From JBAYDV01 sp041672845 (lineage in GTDB: Bacteria > Bacteroidota > Bacteroidia > Bacteroidales > UBA932): a stretch of 64,000 bases of DNA. Below the pieces are notes generated by a model. The model saw nothing but the letters and a program-made list of their open reading frames with translations, made no database searches and was not told where the DNA came from. Below are positions 16,896-25,035 of this stretch, in pieces (positions within the stretch are counted from its first letter, which is position 1; the number at the start of each line of letters is the position of its first letter). The stretch lies in assembly GCA_041672845.1 (NCBI GenBank), contig JBAYYV010000004.1, positions 124,001-188,000 of the forward strand, given 5' to 3'. Both the position numbers and the translations under genes were made by a program.

Positions 16896-18158
16896 ATGAA
16901 ACTAGATATCGTTTTAGGCTTACAATGGGGAGATGAAGGCAAAGGCAAAATGGTAGATGTACTCGCCGGAAATTACCCTATAGTAGCAAGATTCCAAGGA
17001 GGTCCTAACGCAGGACACTCTCTTCATTTCGGGAAAACAGATTTTGTTCTACATACTATCCCTTCAGGAATTTTCCGCAAAGGGACTATTAATATTATAG
17101 GTAATGGAGTCGTTATTGATCCTATAATTTTTAAAGATGAATGTAGTAAACTAGAAGCATTAAATGTTCCAGTAAAAGAAAGATTAGTTATTTCTAAAAA
17201 AGCTCATTTAATTTTACCTACTCATAAAATTATAGACGCTGCTCAAGAAGAGTCTAAAGGTAAAGATAAAATTGGCTCTACTCATAAAGGAATAGGCCCT
17301 ACTTACTCTGATAAGACTGGTCGTGTAGGACTAAGAGTCGGAGAATTAACTACTAGTAATTTTATAGAAAAATTTAAAAATCTTAAAGCAAGACATATTG
17401 ATTATCTTCGTTTATTCGATTTTAAATATAATGCTGAAGAACACGAACAAGAATGGTTAGAGGCTATTGAATATCTTAAATCTTTCAAATTTGTAGATGG
17501 AGAATATTTCGTAAACGACCTTCTTGAAAAGAAAGAAATTTTAGCTGAAGGAGCTCAAGGATCTATGCTTGATATAGATTTCGGTTCATATCCTTTCGTT
17601 ACTTCTTCTAATACTATCGCTTCAGGTGCTTGTATAGGCTTAGGCGTTTCACCTAGAAAAATAGGTGATATATATGGTATTTTTAAAGCTTACTGTACTC
17701 GTGTAGGTGCAGGTCCCTTTCCTACTGAACTTTTCGATGAAACAGGAAATACATTACGTAAAATAGGTCGTGAATTCGGTGCTACTACTGGTAGAGATCG
17801 TAGATGTGGCTGGTTAGATTTAGTAGCTTTAAAATATACAATTATGATTAATGGAGTTAATAAATTAATCATGATGAAAGCTGATGTTATGGATGATTTT
17901 GATATTATTAAAATCGCCACATCTTATAAAGTTAATGGTAAAGAAACTAAAGTTAATCCTTTCGATACACTATCTAAAATCACTCCAGTATATACAGAAC
18001 TAAAAGGATGGAAAACTAAACTTTCTGATCTTACTAAAGAAAATGAATTCCCTCAAGAATTTAAAGATTATATAGCTTTCATAGAAAAAGAAATCGGTGT
18101 ACCTATTAAAATAATATCTATAGGACCTGACAGAAATCAAACTATTGTTAGAAACTAA
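16896..18158 (+). CDS. purA: Adenylosuccinate synthase
   Basis: A 420-residue enzyme joining IMP and aspartate with GTP hydrolysis, the first committed step to AMP. The GTP-binding WGDEGKGKMVD is at 11-21, ARFQGGPNAGHSL near 34, STHKGIGPTYSDK near 129, and TTGRDRRCGWLD near 296, which binds IMP and GTP. Length matches the bacterial family. It lies between ssb (40 bp) and dxs (16 bp) and is probably in one transcript with them. Confidence 0.97.
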   Translation: MKLDIVLGLQWGDEGKGKMVDVLAGNYPIVARFQGGPNAGHSLHFGKTDFVLHTIPSGIFRKGTINIIGNGVVIDPIIFKDECSKLEALNVPVKERLVISKKAHLILPTHKIIDAAQEESKGKDKIGSTHKGIGPTYSDKTGRVGLRVGELTTSNFIEKFKNLKARHIDYLRLFDFKYNAEEHEQEWLEAIEYLKSFKFVDGEYFVNDLLEKKEILAEGAQGSMLDIDFGSYPFVTSSNTIASGACIGLGVSPRKIGDIYGIFKAYCTRVGAGPFPTELFDETGNTLRKIGREFGATTGRDRRCGWLDLVALKYTIMINGVNKLIMMKADVMDDFDIIKIATSYKVNGKETKVNPFDTLSKITPVYTELKGWKTKLSDLTKENEFPQEFKDYIAFIEKEIGVPIKIISIGPDRNQTIVRN

Positions 18159-18174
18159 TTTATTAATATAGTAT

Positions 18175-20118
18175 ATGTATCTAGAAAATATCAATTTTCC
18201 CTCAGACATAAAAAGTTTATCTCATAAAGAATTAAAAGTTCTATGTCGTGAAATAAGGGATTATATGATAGAATGTTGTGCTAAAAATCCGGGACATCTA
18301 GGAGCATCATTAGGAGCCGTAGAAATAACTGTGGCTCTACATTATTTGTATGATACCCCAGAAGATAGAATTGTATGGGATGTAGGTCACCAAACTTATG
18401 CACATAAGATTCTTACTGGTAGAAAAGAGGCTTTTAAGACAAATAGATCCTATCATGGTATTAGTGGTTTTCCTAAAATAGCTGAAAGTAAATACGATGC
18501 TTTCGGTGTAGGTCATGCATCTACTTCTATTTCCGCTGCTCTCGGTATAGCTGATGCTATGAAAATACAGAATCAACATCATAAAGTTATAGCTGTTATA
18601 GGAGATGGATCCATGAGCGGTGGTTTAGCTTTCGAAGGTCTAAATAATGCTGGTTCTACAGATACAGATATATTAGTAATTTTAAATGATAATCACATAT
18701 CTATAGATCATGATACAGGAGCCCTCCAAAAATATTTTCTTAAGATATCTACATCACATACTTATAATAGTCTTAAAAAAAATATTTGGAATCGTAGTTC
18801 TGCTTTAGTTCGCGGCTTTTTAAATAGATTTGCCACAAGTACTAAAACAGCCATATTTAAACAAGGTTCACTTTTTGAAGCTCTTGGATTTAGGTATTTT
18901 GGTACTATTGATGGCAATAATTTGGATGAACTTATTAGGACTTTAACTGCTTTAAAAGATATAAAAGGTCCTAAATTATTACATGTAGTAACTAAAAAAG
19001 GTAAAGGATATAAACCTGCAGAAGAAGAACAAACTATATGGCATGCACCAGGTACTTTTAATGCTACTACAGGTGTAAGAACTTCTAAACCGAAAGAAAA
19101 CTGCACTAAATTTCAAGATGTTTTCGGCGAAACTCTTTTAGAATTAGCTAAAGCAAATGACAAAATAGTAGGTATTACACCTGCCATGGCTACTGGTAGT
19201 TCTATGACCTACTTAATGAAAGAAATACCAGAAAGATTTTTCGATGTAGGTATTGCCGAAGGTCATGCTGTCACCTTCTCTGCTGGCTTAAACGCTCAAG
19301 GTATGCTACCTGTCTGCAATATTTACTCTTCTTTCGCACAAAGAGCTTACGACAACATCATTCACGACGTAGTTCTTCAGAATTTAAAAGTGATATTTTG
19401 TTTCGATAGAGCAGGTTTAGTGGGAGAAGATGGAGCTACACATCATGGAGTCTTTGATATGGCCGCTTTTCGTCCCATACCTAATATTACTATCGTCTCA
19501 CCTCTTAATGAAAAAGAACTTAGAAATATGCTTTATTCCGCCACACAGATACAATATAATACTACTATAATTAGATATCCTAGGGGCTATGGAAATGGCA
19601 CTAAATGGAGAGGTGAAAAATTCAGTTTAATTGAAAAAGGAAAAGCAGAATTGATATCAAATGGTCAAGGAATTTCAGTCTTAAGTATTGGACCCGTCGG
19701 TAATGTCGTTCAAAAAGCCATAAACGCCATAATAAGTTCTGACAAATCTATTACCCATAACCAAGAAAATCCCCAGAACCTAAAAAATCCACAGAACTCT
19801 AAAAAAACTTCTGAAGAAAATATATCAATTCTACAATATAATATGAGATTCTTAAAACCTATAGACGAAGAAGCTCTAAAATATAGTTGTAAAAAATCCC
19901 ATACTATTATAACAGTAGAAGATGGATCTATAATAGGAGGTCTACATTCTGCAGTAGCTGAATATATAGCAGATAATAACTTAAATAATAAACTAATAGG
20001 ATTAGGCATTCCAGATAGATTTATAGAACAAGGAAACCTAAACGATTTATATAAAGATTGTAATATTGATTACGAAAGTATATACAAAACTATATTATCA
20101 GCTATTAAAAGACAATAA
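18175..20118 (+). CDS. dxs: 1-deoxy-D-xylulose-5-phosphate synthase
   Basis: A 647-residue thiamine-diphosphate enzyme condensing pyruvate and glyceraldehyde-3-phosphate, the entry to the MEP isoprenoid pathway. The GDGSMSGGLAFEGLNNAG cofactor site is near 143. DVGHQTYAHKILTGR is near 63. DVGIAEGHAVTFSAGLNAQG is near 356 and FDRAGLVGEDGATHHGVFD near 405. Between the central and C-terminal domains is an unusual Asn/Gln/Pro/Lys-rich insert of about 25 residues with the hexapeptide repeat NPQNLK/NPQNSK. The start at 18175 gives the expected N-terminus and lies 16 bp after purA. Confidence 0.96.
   Translation: MYLENINFPSDIKSLSHKELKVLCREIRDYMIECCAKNPGHLGASLGAVEITVALHYLYDTPEDRIVWDVGHQTYAHKILTGRKEAFKTNRSYHGISGFPKIAESKYDAFGVGHASTSISAALGIADAMKIQNQHHKVIAVIGDGSMSGGLAFEGLNNAGSTDTDILVILNDNHISIDHDTGALQKYFLKISTSHTYNSLKKNIWNRSSALVRGFLNRFATSTKTAIFKQGSLFEALGFRYFGTIDGNNLDELIRTLTALKDIKGPKLLHVVTKKGKGYKPAEEEQTIWHAPGTFNATTGVRTSKPKENCTKFQDVFGETLLELAKANDKIVGITPAMATGSSMTYLMKEIPERFFDVGIAEGHAVTFSAGLNAQGMLPVCNIYSSFAQRAYDNIIHDVVLQNLKVIFCFDRAGLVGEDGATHHGVFDMAAFRPIPNITIVSPLNEKELRNMLYSATQIQYNTTIIRYPRGYGNGTKWRGEKFSLIEKGKAELISNGQGISVLSIGPVGNVVQKAINAIISSDKSITHNQENPQNLKNPQNSKKTSEENISILQYNMRFLKPIDEEALKYSCKKSHTIITVEDGSIIGGLHSAVAEYIADNNLNNKLIGLGIPDRFIEQGNLNDLYKDCNIDYESIYKTILSAIKRQ
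19768..19803 (+). repeat. 18-bp in-frame tandem repeat in dxs (NPQNLK/NPQNSK)
   Basis: Two adjacent 18-base units encode NPQNLK and NPQNSK in the interdomain linker of Dxs. They sit in a longer low-complexity stretch that most Dxs proteins lack, so this looks like a local slippage expansion tolerated in a loop. Confidence 0.85.
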
Positions 20119-20184
20119 TTATTAAGAAGAATAAGAGATAAATAGCGAAAAATCGTTGAAAACATAAAATATTGTTGAAAAACT

Positions 20185-20215
20185 TTTGCAGATATAGAGA
20201 AAAAGCATATCTTTG
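20185..20215 (+). promoter_or_regulatory. Promoter of the tRNA cluster: TTTG, 19 bp, TATCTTTG
   Basis: TTTG at 20185-20188 and TATCTTTG at 20208-20215, spaced 19 bp, form a near-ideal Bacteroidetes primary-sigma promoter. Transcription should start near 20219, about 10 bases before tRNA-Thr. It probably drives the four tRNAs and perhaps tuf. Confidence 0.8.
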
Positions 20216-20229
20216 CAATCCCTAAAAAC

Positions 20230-20306
20230 GCCGATGTAGCTCAGTTGGTCAGAGCAGCTGATTTGTAATCAGCAGGTCGTGGGTTCGAATCCCTCCATCG
20301 GCTCCA
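20230..20306 (+). tRNA. tRNA-Thr (anticodon TGT)
   Basis: A full cloverleaf. The acceptor arms GCCGATG and CATCGGC pair perfectly, the anticodon arm GCTGA-TTTGTAA-TCAGC gives anticodon TGT, and the T arm has GTTCGAATC. The CCA end is encoded (20304-20306), unlike the other tRNAs here. First of four clustered tRNAs. Confidence 0.95.
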
Positions 20307-20345
20307 TTTTAGAAAAAGAAAATAGTATTAGAAAATAATTATATT

Positions 20346-20428
20346 GGGGAGATACCAAAGCGGCCAACTGGGGCAGACTGTAAATCTGCTGACTTATGTC
20401 TTCGGAGGTTCGAATCCTTCTCTCCCCA
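20346..20428 (+). tRNA. tRNA-Tyr (anticodon GTA)
   Basis: The acceptor GGGGAGA pairs with TCTCCCC. The anticodon loop CTGTAAA gives GTA. A long variable arm (class II, total 83 nt) and the discriminator A are as expected for tRNA-Tyr. CCA is not encoded. Confidence 0.95.
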
Positions 20429-20476
20429 CTTTTAATGTATATATATAGGTGAAAGCTTATATTATACTAGAAAATT

Positions 20477-20549
20477 GCGGAAGTAGCTCAGTTGGTAGAG
20501 CATCAGCCTTCCAAGCTGAGGGTCGCGAGTTCGAACCCCGTCTTCCGCT
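20477..20549 (+). tRNA. tRNA-Gly (anticodon TCC)
   Basis: The acceptor GCGGAAG pairs with CTTCCGC. The anticodon arm TCAGC-CTTCCAA-GCTGA gives TCC. The T loop is TTCGAAC. Discriminator T, CCA not encoded. Confidence 0.95.
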
Positions 20550-20559
20550 CTAAATGTTC

Positions 20560-20631
20560 GCCAGTGTAGCTCAGGGGTAGAGCGCTTCCTTGGTAAGGAA
20601 GAGGTCATGAGTTCAATTCTCATCACCGGCT
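20560..20631 (+). tRNA. tRNA-Thr (anticodon GGT) with an acceptor-stem mismatch
   Basis: The anticodon arm CTTCC-TTGGTAA-GGAAG gives GGT. The acceptor 5' strand is GCCAGTG and the 3' strand CACCGGC, so position 4 (A, 20563) faces C at position 69. A G at this position would restore a full 7-bp stem. All other arms look intact. The tRNA lies 41 bp before tuf. Confidence 0.92.
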
Positions 20632-20672
20632 CAGCAAACGATAAAAATATTCATTAATTAAAATTTATTCTT

Positions 20673-21869
20673 ATGGCAAAAGAAAAGTACAAAAGGGAAA
20701 AACCCCACGTTAACATAGGTACAATTGGCCATGTTGACCATGGTAAAACAACATTAACAGCTGCTATTACTAAAGTCTTATTTGAAAGAGGTTTCTCAAG
20801 ACAAGATGAAATTAGATCTTTCGATCAGATAGATAATGCTCCTGAAGAAAAAGAAAGAGGTATAACTATTAACTCTGCGCATGTTGAATACGAAACTGAT
20901 AAACGTCATTACGCACATGTCGATTGTCCTGGTCATGCTGACTATGTAAAAAACATGGTTACTGGTGCTGCTCAGATGGATGGTGCTATCTTGGTAGTAG
21001 CTGCTACTGATGGTCCTATGCCTCAGACACGCGAACATATCCTTTTAGCTCGTCAGGTAAATGTACCTAAAATCGTTGTTTTCTTAAACAAAGTAGATAT
21101 CGTAGACGACCCTGAAATGATAGAATTAGTAGAAATGGAAGTACGTGACTTATTAACATTCTACAAATTTGATGGTGATAACGCTCCTGTTATCCAAGGT
21201 TCTGCTTTAGGTGCTTTAAATGGCAACAAGGCTGATGAAGATAAAATCATGGAACTTATGGATGCTGTAGATGAATATATACCTATTCCTAAACGTGAAA
21301 ATGAAAAACCATTTTTAATGCCTATTGAAGATATTTTCTCTATCACAGGTCGTGGAACTGTAGCTACTGGTCGTATTGAAACTGGTATCATTAAATCTGG
21401 TGAAGAAGTTGAAATTATCGGTCTAGGTGAAAAACCTAAAAAGACAGTTGTTACTGGTGTAGAAATGTTCCGTAAAATTCTTGACGAAGGTGAAGCCGGT
21501 GATAATGTTGGTTTGCTTCTTCGTGGTATAGATAAAAAAGAACTTAAAAGAGGTCAAGTTATTGCTCATCCTGGTACTATTACTCCTCATAAACATTTTA
21601 CTGCAGAAGTTTATGTACTTAAGAAAGATGAAGGTGGTCGTCACACACCATTTCATAACAAATATCGTCCTCAATTCTTTATTCGTACATTAGATATTAC
21701 AGGAGAAATCACTCTACCTAAAGGTGTAGAAATGGTAATGCCTGGTGATAATGTAACTATCGATGTTGAACTTATTTACCCTGTAGCTATTAACTTAGGT
21801 CTACGCTTCGCTATTCGTGAAGGTGGTCGTACAGTAGGTGCTGGTCAAATAACTAAAATAGAAGAATAA
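20673..21869 (+). CDS. tuf: Elongation factor Tu
   Basis: A 398-residue GTPase delivering aminoacyl-tRNA to the ribosome. The G1 loop is GHVDHGKTTL (near 19), followed by the switch region RGITINSAHVEYE, DCPGHADYVKNM (G3, near 84) and NKVD (G4, near 139). Domains II and III continue to the C-terminus GAGQITKIEE. It lies directly after tRNA-Thr(GGT) and before tRNA-Trp, the arrangement typical of Bacteroidetes, and is probably cotranscribed with the tRNAs. Confidence 0.98.
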   Translation: MAKEKYKREKPHVNIGTIGHVDHGKTTLTAAITKVLFERGFSRQDEIRSFDQIDNAPEEKERGITINSAHVEYETDKRHYAHVDCPGHADYVKNMVTGAAQMDGAILVVAATDGPMPQTREHILLARQVNVPKIVVFLNKVDIVDDPEMIELVEMEVRDLLTFYKFDGDNAPVIQGSALGALNGNKADEDKIMELMDAVDEYIPIPKRENEKPFLMPIEDIFSITGRGTVATGRIETGIIKSGEEVEIIGLGEKPKKTVVTGVEMFRKILDEGEAGDNVGLLLRGIDKKELKRGQVIAHPGTITPHKHFTAEVYVLKKDEGGRHTPFHNKYRPQFFIRTLDITGEITLPKGVEMVMPGDNVTIDVELIYPVAINLGLRFAIREGGRTVGAGQITKIEE

Positions 21870-21874
21870 ATAAT

Positions 21875-21907
21875 AAAATTTCATCTAATTTATTTGGATG
21901 AAATTTT
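21875..21907 (+). terminator. Hairpin after tuf (11-bp stem), partial terminator or processing site
   Basis: AAAATTTCATC (21875-21885) and its exact complement (21897-21907) enclose an 11-base loop. The stem starts six bases after the tuf stop and ends in TTTT, which is a short T-run. It may weaken readthrough into secE or serve as a processing site ahead of tRNA-Trp. Confidence 0.5.
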
Positions 21908-21915
21908 AATAATAT

Positions 21916-21986
21916 AGGAGCATAGTTCAAGGGCAGAATAGCGGTCTCCAAAACCGTTGATGGGAGTTCGAATCTCTCTGCTCCTG
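21916..21986 (+). tRNA. tRNA-Trp (anticodon CCA)
   Basis: The acceptor AGGAGCA pairs with TGCTCCT. The anticodon loop CTCCAAA gives CCA. The T arm is GGGAGTTCGAATCTCTC-like, discriminator G, with no encoded CCA. The location between tuf and secE is conserved in many bacteria. Confidence 0.95.
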
Positions 21987-21990
21987 CTAG

Positions 21991-22018
21991 ATTATGAAAA
22001 GGTTACGCCTTTCATAAT
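21991..22018 (+). other. Stem-loop after tRNA-Trp (11-bp stem with one bulged A)
   Basis: ATTATGAAAAGG and CCTTTCATAAT pair over 11 bp with one bulge around a TTACG loop. There is no T-run after it, so a processing or stabilising role is more likely than termination. secE starts 49 bases downstream. Confidence 0.45.
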
Positions 22019-22066
22019 TAATTGGTAAAAAGGAGCTTCCACCTTAAATACCTAAAAATTAAAAGA

Positions 22067-22261
22067 ATGAGCAAAATTACATCATATCTAAAAGCGTCTT
22101 ACACAGAATTAACTAAGAAAGTAACTTGGCCTACATGGTCGTCGCTCCAAAACTCTGCAATAGTAGTAATGGTAGCTTCTGTCATTTTCGCCATAGTTAT
22201 TTTTGCTATGGATTTTGTATTCAAGAACTTATTGGAAGAAATATATAAATTCTTATATTAA
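22067..22261 (+). CDS. secE: Preprotein translocase subunit SecE
   Basis: A 64-residue single-span membrane subunit of the SecYEG translocon. The conserved amphipathic segment ELTKKVTWPTWSSLQ precedes one transmembrane helix (SAIVVMVASVIFAIVIFAMDFVF). I chose the ATG at 22067, which gives MSKITSYLKASYTELTKK. An in-frame TTG at 22022 would add 15 residues that do not look like SecE. It ends two bases before the nusG ATG. Confidence 0.92.
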   Translation: MSKITSYLKASYTELTKKVTWPTWSSLQNSAIVVMVASVIFAIVIFAMDFVFKNLLEEIYKFLY

Positions 22262-22263
22262 TT

Positions 22264-22818
22264 ATGAGCGAACTTGCCAAACAATGGTATGTACTACGCG
22301 CAGTAGGAGGTAAAGAGAATAAAGCCAAAGAATACTTAGAAGCTGAAATAAAAGCTCTAGGTGCTCAAGACTATCTTCCTCAAGTACTAATTCCTACAGA
22401 GCGTATATTCCAAGTTAAGAACGGTAAAAAAATTAGCAAGGACAGAATTTATTTTCCTGGCTATATTTTGATAGAAGCCGCTCTTACTGGTGAATTAGAA
22501 CATACAATTAGAAACATCCCTTTCATTTCAGGCTTTTTGACTGAAGGAAAAGGAAACGAAAAAAAACCTGTTCCACTAAGACAAACAGAAGTAAATAGAA
22601 TACTAGGAAAAGTCGATGAACTTTTAGATCAAGAAGAGGAAAATATAAATCCTTTCATCGTCGGAGAACCAGTTAAAATTACTGATGGTCCATTTAATGG
22701 ATTTAATGGAACTATTGAAGAGATTCTTGCTGAAAAGAAGAAACTTAAAGTAATGGTTAAAATATTTGGCAGAAAGACACTTTTAGAATTAAACATTGTT
22801 CAAGTAGTTAAAGAATAA
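22264..22818 (+). CDS. nusG: Transcription elongation/antitermination factor NusG
   Basis: A 184-residue factor that binds RNA polymerase to suppress pausing and couples it to ribosomes or Rho. The NGN domain begins KQWYVLRAVGGKENKAKEYLE and contains DRIYFPGYILIEA near 60. The C-terminal KOW domain has VKITDGPFNGFNGTIEEIL near 137. Its place between secE and rplK identifies it as housekeeping NusG and not a specialised capsule-locus paralogue. Confidence 0.96.
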   Translation: MSELAKQWYVLRAVGGKENKAKEYLEAEIKALGAQDYLPQVLIPTERIFQVKNGKKISKDRIYFPGYILIEAALTGELEHTIRNIPFISGFLTEGKGNEKKPVPLRQTEVNRILGKVDELLDQEEENINPFIVGEPVKITDGPFNGFNGTIEEILAEKKKLKVMVKIFGRKTLLELNIVQVVKE

Positions 22819-22831
22819 AATAAATAACATT

Positions 22832-23278
22832 ATGGCTAAAGAAATCGCAGCATTTATTAAGTTGCAGATAAAAGGCGGAGCCGCTAATCCATCACCTCCA
22901 GTAGGACCAGCATTAGGTTCTAAGGGTGTGAATATTATGGATTTCTGTAAACAATTTAATGCCCGTACTCAGGATAAAGCTGGAAAAGTATTACCAGTAA
23001 TTATATCTGTCTTTTCGGACAAGTCATTTACTTTTATAGTAAAACAACCTCCTGTATCTGTACAGCTTAAAGAAATAGCTAAGATACAAAAAGGTTCAGA
23101 TGAGCCGAATCGTAACAAGGTAGCTAATGTTACTTGGGAACAAGTAAAAACTATAGCTGAAGAAAAGATGCCTGACCTTAATGCTTTCACCATTAAATCT
23201 GCCATGAGAATGGTAGCTGGTACTGCAAGAAGTATGGGTATAAATGTGACTGGAGAATTTCCTGCCGATTTAAATTAG
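22832..23278 (+). CDS. rplK: 50S ribosomal protein L11
   Basis: A 148-residue protein of the GTPase-associated centre, binding 23S rRNA. Typical features: FIKLQIKGGAANPSPPVGPALG near 8 (Pro-rich hinge), GVNIMDFCKQFNA near 33, and the C-terminal rRNA-binding region ending ARSMGINVTG. It is 13 bp after nusG and 10 bp before rplA. Confidence 0.98.
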   Translation: MAKEIAAFIKLQIKGGAANPSPPVGPALGSKGVNIMDFCKQFNARTQDKAGKVLPVIISVFSDKSFTFIVKQPPVSVQLKEIAKIQKGSDEPNRNKVANVTWEQVKTIAEEKMPDLNAFTIKSAMRMVAGTARSMGINVTGEFPADLN

Positions 23279-23288
23279 ATTACACGCT

Positions 23289-23990
23289 ATGAGTAAGTTA
23301 ACAAAAAATCAAAAAATAGCTACTGAGAAGGTTAATCCAAAAGAACAATATAACCTATTAGATGCATGTACAATAGTAAAAGATATGACTTTTACTAAAT
23401 TCGATGCTTCAGTAGATTTAGCTGTTCGTTTAGGTGTAGACCCTCGTAAAGCTAATCAGATGGTACGTGGCGTGGTAACTCTTCCTAACGGAACAGGTAA
23501 AGTCACTCGCGTCCTTGTACTTTGTACACCTGATAAAGAAGCCGAAGCAGAAGAAGCTGGAGCTGATTATTACGGTTTAGATGAATATATTGAAAAAATA
23601 AAAGGTGGTTGGACAGATATCGACGTAGTTATCTGTACTCCTTCTGTAATGGGTAAAGTAGGCCCTATAGGCCGTATTTTAGGACCACGTGGTCTAATGC
23701 CTAATCCTAAGACTGGTACTGTTACTATGGATATCGCTGATGCAGTGAAAGCTGTAAAAGCTGGTAAAATCGACTTTAGAGTAGATAAAGCAGGTATTAT
23801 ACATACTATCATTGGTAAATCATCTTTCTCAGCTGAAAAGCTAGCAGAAAATGCCTTAGAAATACTCAATACTATTATGAAACTTAAACCTCAGACTTTA
23901 AAAGGAACATATATGAAAAGTGCATATCTTTCTTCTACTATGAGTCCGAGTGTTAATCTTGATACTAAATCATTCAGTACACCTGAGTAA
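23289..23990 (+). CDS. rplA: 50S ribosomal protein L1
   Basis: A 233-residue protein of the ribosomal L1 stalk and, in many bacteria, the translational repressor of the L11-L1 mRNA. It begins SKLTKNQKIATEKV. The conserved GRILGPRGLMPNPKTGTV is near 127, and the hallmark rRNA-binding KAGKIDFRVDKAG follows. Whether it represses its own operon here cannot be judged; I did not find an obvious rRNA mimic before rplK. Confidence 0.98.
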   Translation: MSKLTKNQKIATEKVNPKEQYNLLDACTIVKDMTFTKFDASVDLAVRLGVDPRKANQMVRGVVTLPNGTGKVTRVLVLCTPDKEAEAEEAGADYYGLDEYIEKIKGGWTDIDVVICTPSVMGKVGPIGRILGPRGLMPNPKTGTVTMDIADAVKAVKAGKIDFRVDKAGIIHTIIGKSSFSAEKLAENALEILNTIMKLKPQTLKGTYMKSAYLSSTMSPSVNLDTKSFSTPE

Positions 23991-24001
23991 TAAAAGAAGT
24001 T

Positions 24002-24526
24002 ATGAGAAAAGAGGAAAAAGAAATAATTATAAACAACTTAGTTTCTGAAATAGAAGCTACTCCTGATTTCTATGTAACAGATATCTCAGGGTTAAATGCT
24101 GAAAATACTTCAAAACTTCGTCGCGCATGCTTCGAAAAAGATATCAAGTTAGTAGTAGTTAAGAATACTTTATTTATTAAAGCTCTTAATACAAATATTA
24201 CTGAAGATGGTAAGAATATCTTACCTATTTTAGATGGTCCTTCAGCTATTATGTTCACTACCGTACCTAACGCTCCTGCTAAAATCATTAAAGAATTTGG
24301 CATTAAAATGGGCAAACCTGTCCTTAAAGGCGCTCTTATTCAAGATTGTGCTTATGTAGGAGAAGATCAATTAGGAATATTAGTAAACATTAAATCCCGC
24401 GAAGAACTTATCGGTGAAATTATCGGTTTATTACAGTCACCTATCAAAACTGTTATTTCAGGTCTTAAAGCTGAAAGTACAGATAAGATAACAGGGATTG
24501 TAAAGACTTTATCAGAAAAAGAATAG
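24002..24526 (+). CDS. rplJ: 50S ribosomal protein L10
   Basis: A 174-residue base of the L7/L12 stalk. RKEEKEIIINNLVSEIEATP opens the rRNA-binding domain, with LRRACFEKDIKLVVVKNTLF near 38. The C-terminal helix binding L7/L12 dimers follows after 130. It is 11 bp after rplA and 31 bp before rplL. Confidence 0.97.
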   Translation: MRKEEKEIIINNLVSEIEATPDFYVTDISGLNAENTSKLRRACFEKDIKLVVVKNTLFIKALNTNITEDGKNILPILDGPSAIMFTTVPNAPAKIIKEFGIKMGKPVLKGALIQDCAYVGEDQLGILVNIKSREELIGEIIGLLQSPIKTVISGLKAESTDKITGIVKTLSEKE

Positions 24527-24557
24527 TAATTAATAAAACATTTAATATTTAGAAATC

Positions 24558-24932
24558 ATGGCAGATATCAAGAAATTTGCAGAAGAACTAGTAAACTTAA
24601 CTGTAAAGGAAGTACAGGAATTAGCTAACGTTCTTAAAGAAGAATACGGAATCGAACCTGCAGCTGCAGCAGTAACAGTAGCTGGTCCAGCAGCTGGTAC
24701 AGAATCAGTAGTAGCTGAACAAACTGAATTTGATGTAATTCTTAATTCAGCAGGACAAGCTAAACTTCAGATCGTTAAAGCTGTTAAAACACAAACAGGT
24801 TTAGGTCTTAAAGAAGCTAAAGAACTAGTAGATAAAGCTCCAACAGCTATCAAAGAAAAAATTAGTAAAGTCGAAGCTGAAGCACTTAAAGCAGCATTAG
24901 AAGAAGCAGGCGGAGAAGTTGAAATTAAATAA
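24558..24932 (+). CDS. rplL: 50S ribosomal protein L7/L12
   Basis: A 124-residue acidic stalk protein that recruits translation GTPases. The N-terminal dimerisation domain (ADIKKFAEELVNLTVKEVQE) is followed by an Ala/Val/Pro hinge near 35-50. The C-terminal domain contains KLQIVKAVKTQTGLGLKEAK near 71. A strong hairpin with a T-run lies 32 bases after the stop and probably sets the ratio of L12 to RNA polymerase synthesis. Confidence 0.98.
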   Translation: MADIKKFAEELVNLTVKEVQELANVLKEEYGIEPAAAAVTVAGPAAGTESVVAEQTEFDVILNSAGQAKLQIVKAVKTQTGLGLKEAKELVDKAPTAIKEKISKVEAEALKAALEEAGGEVEIK

Positions 24933-24964
24933 ACTTATCCCTATCCCTATAGAGGGAATGCTAT

Positions 24965-24997
24965 AGGTTTAGAGCTTTTATAGCTCTAAACCTTTTT
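24965..24997 (+). terminator. Attenuator-like terminator between rplL and rpoB
   Basis: AGGTTTAGAGCT (24965-24976) and its exact complement (24982-24993) form a 12-bp stem with a 5-base loop followed by a T-run to 24997. It looks like an intrinsic terminator, yet rpoBC must be transcribed, and I see no strong promoter between it and rpoB. It probably acts as a partial terminator, as at the same junction in E. coli. Confidence 0.75.
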
Positions 24998-25035
24998 GTC
25001 GTATTTATTGTTTATTTTCAACCAATCTATTTATA

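Noticed and set aside
22022..22066. Longer secE start at the TTG
   Set aside because: The additional 15 residues are unlike SecE. ATG at 22067 gives the usual MSKITSYLKASYTELTKK start.
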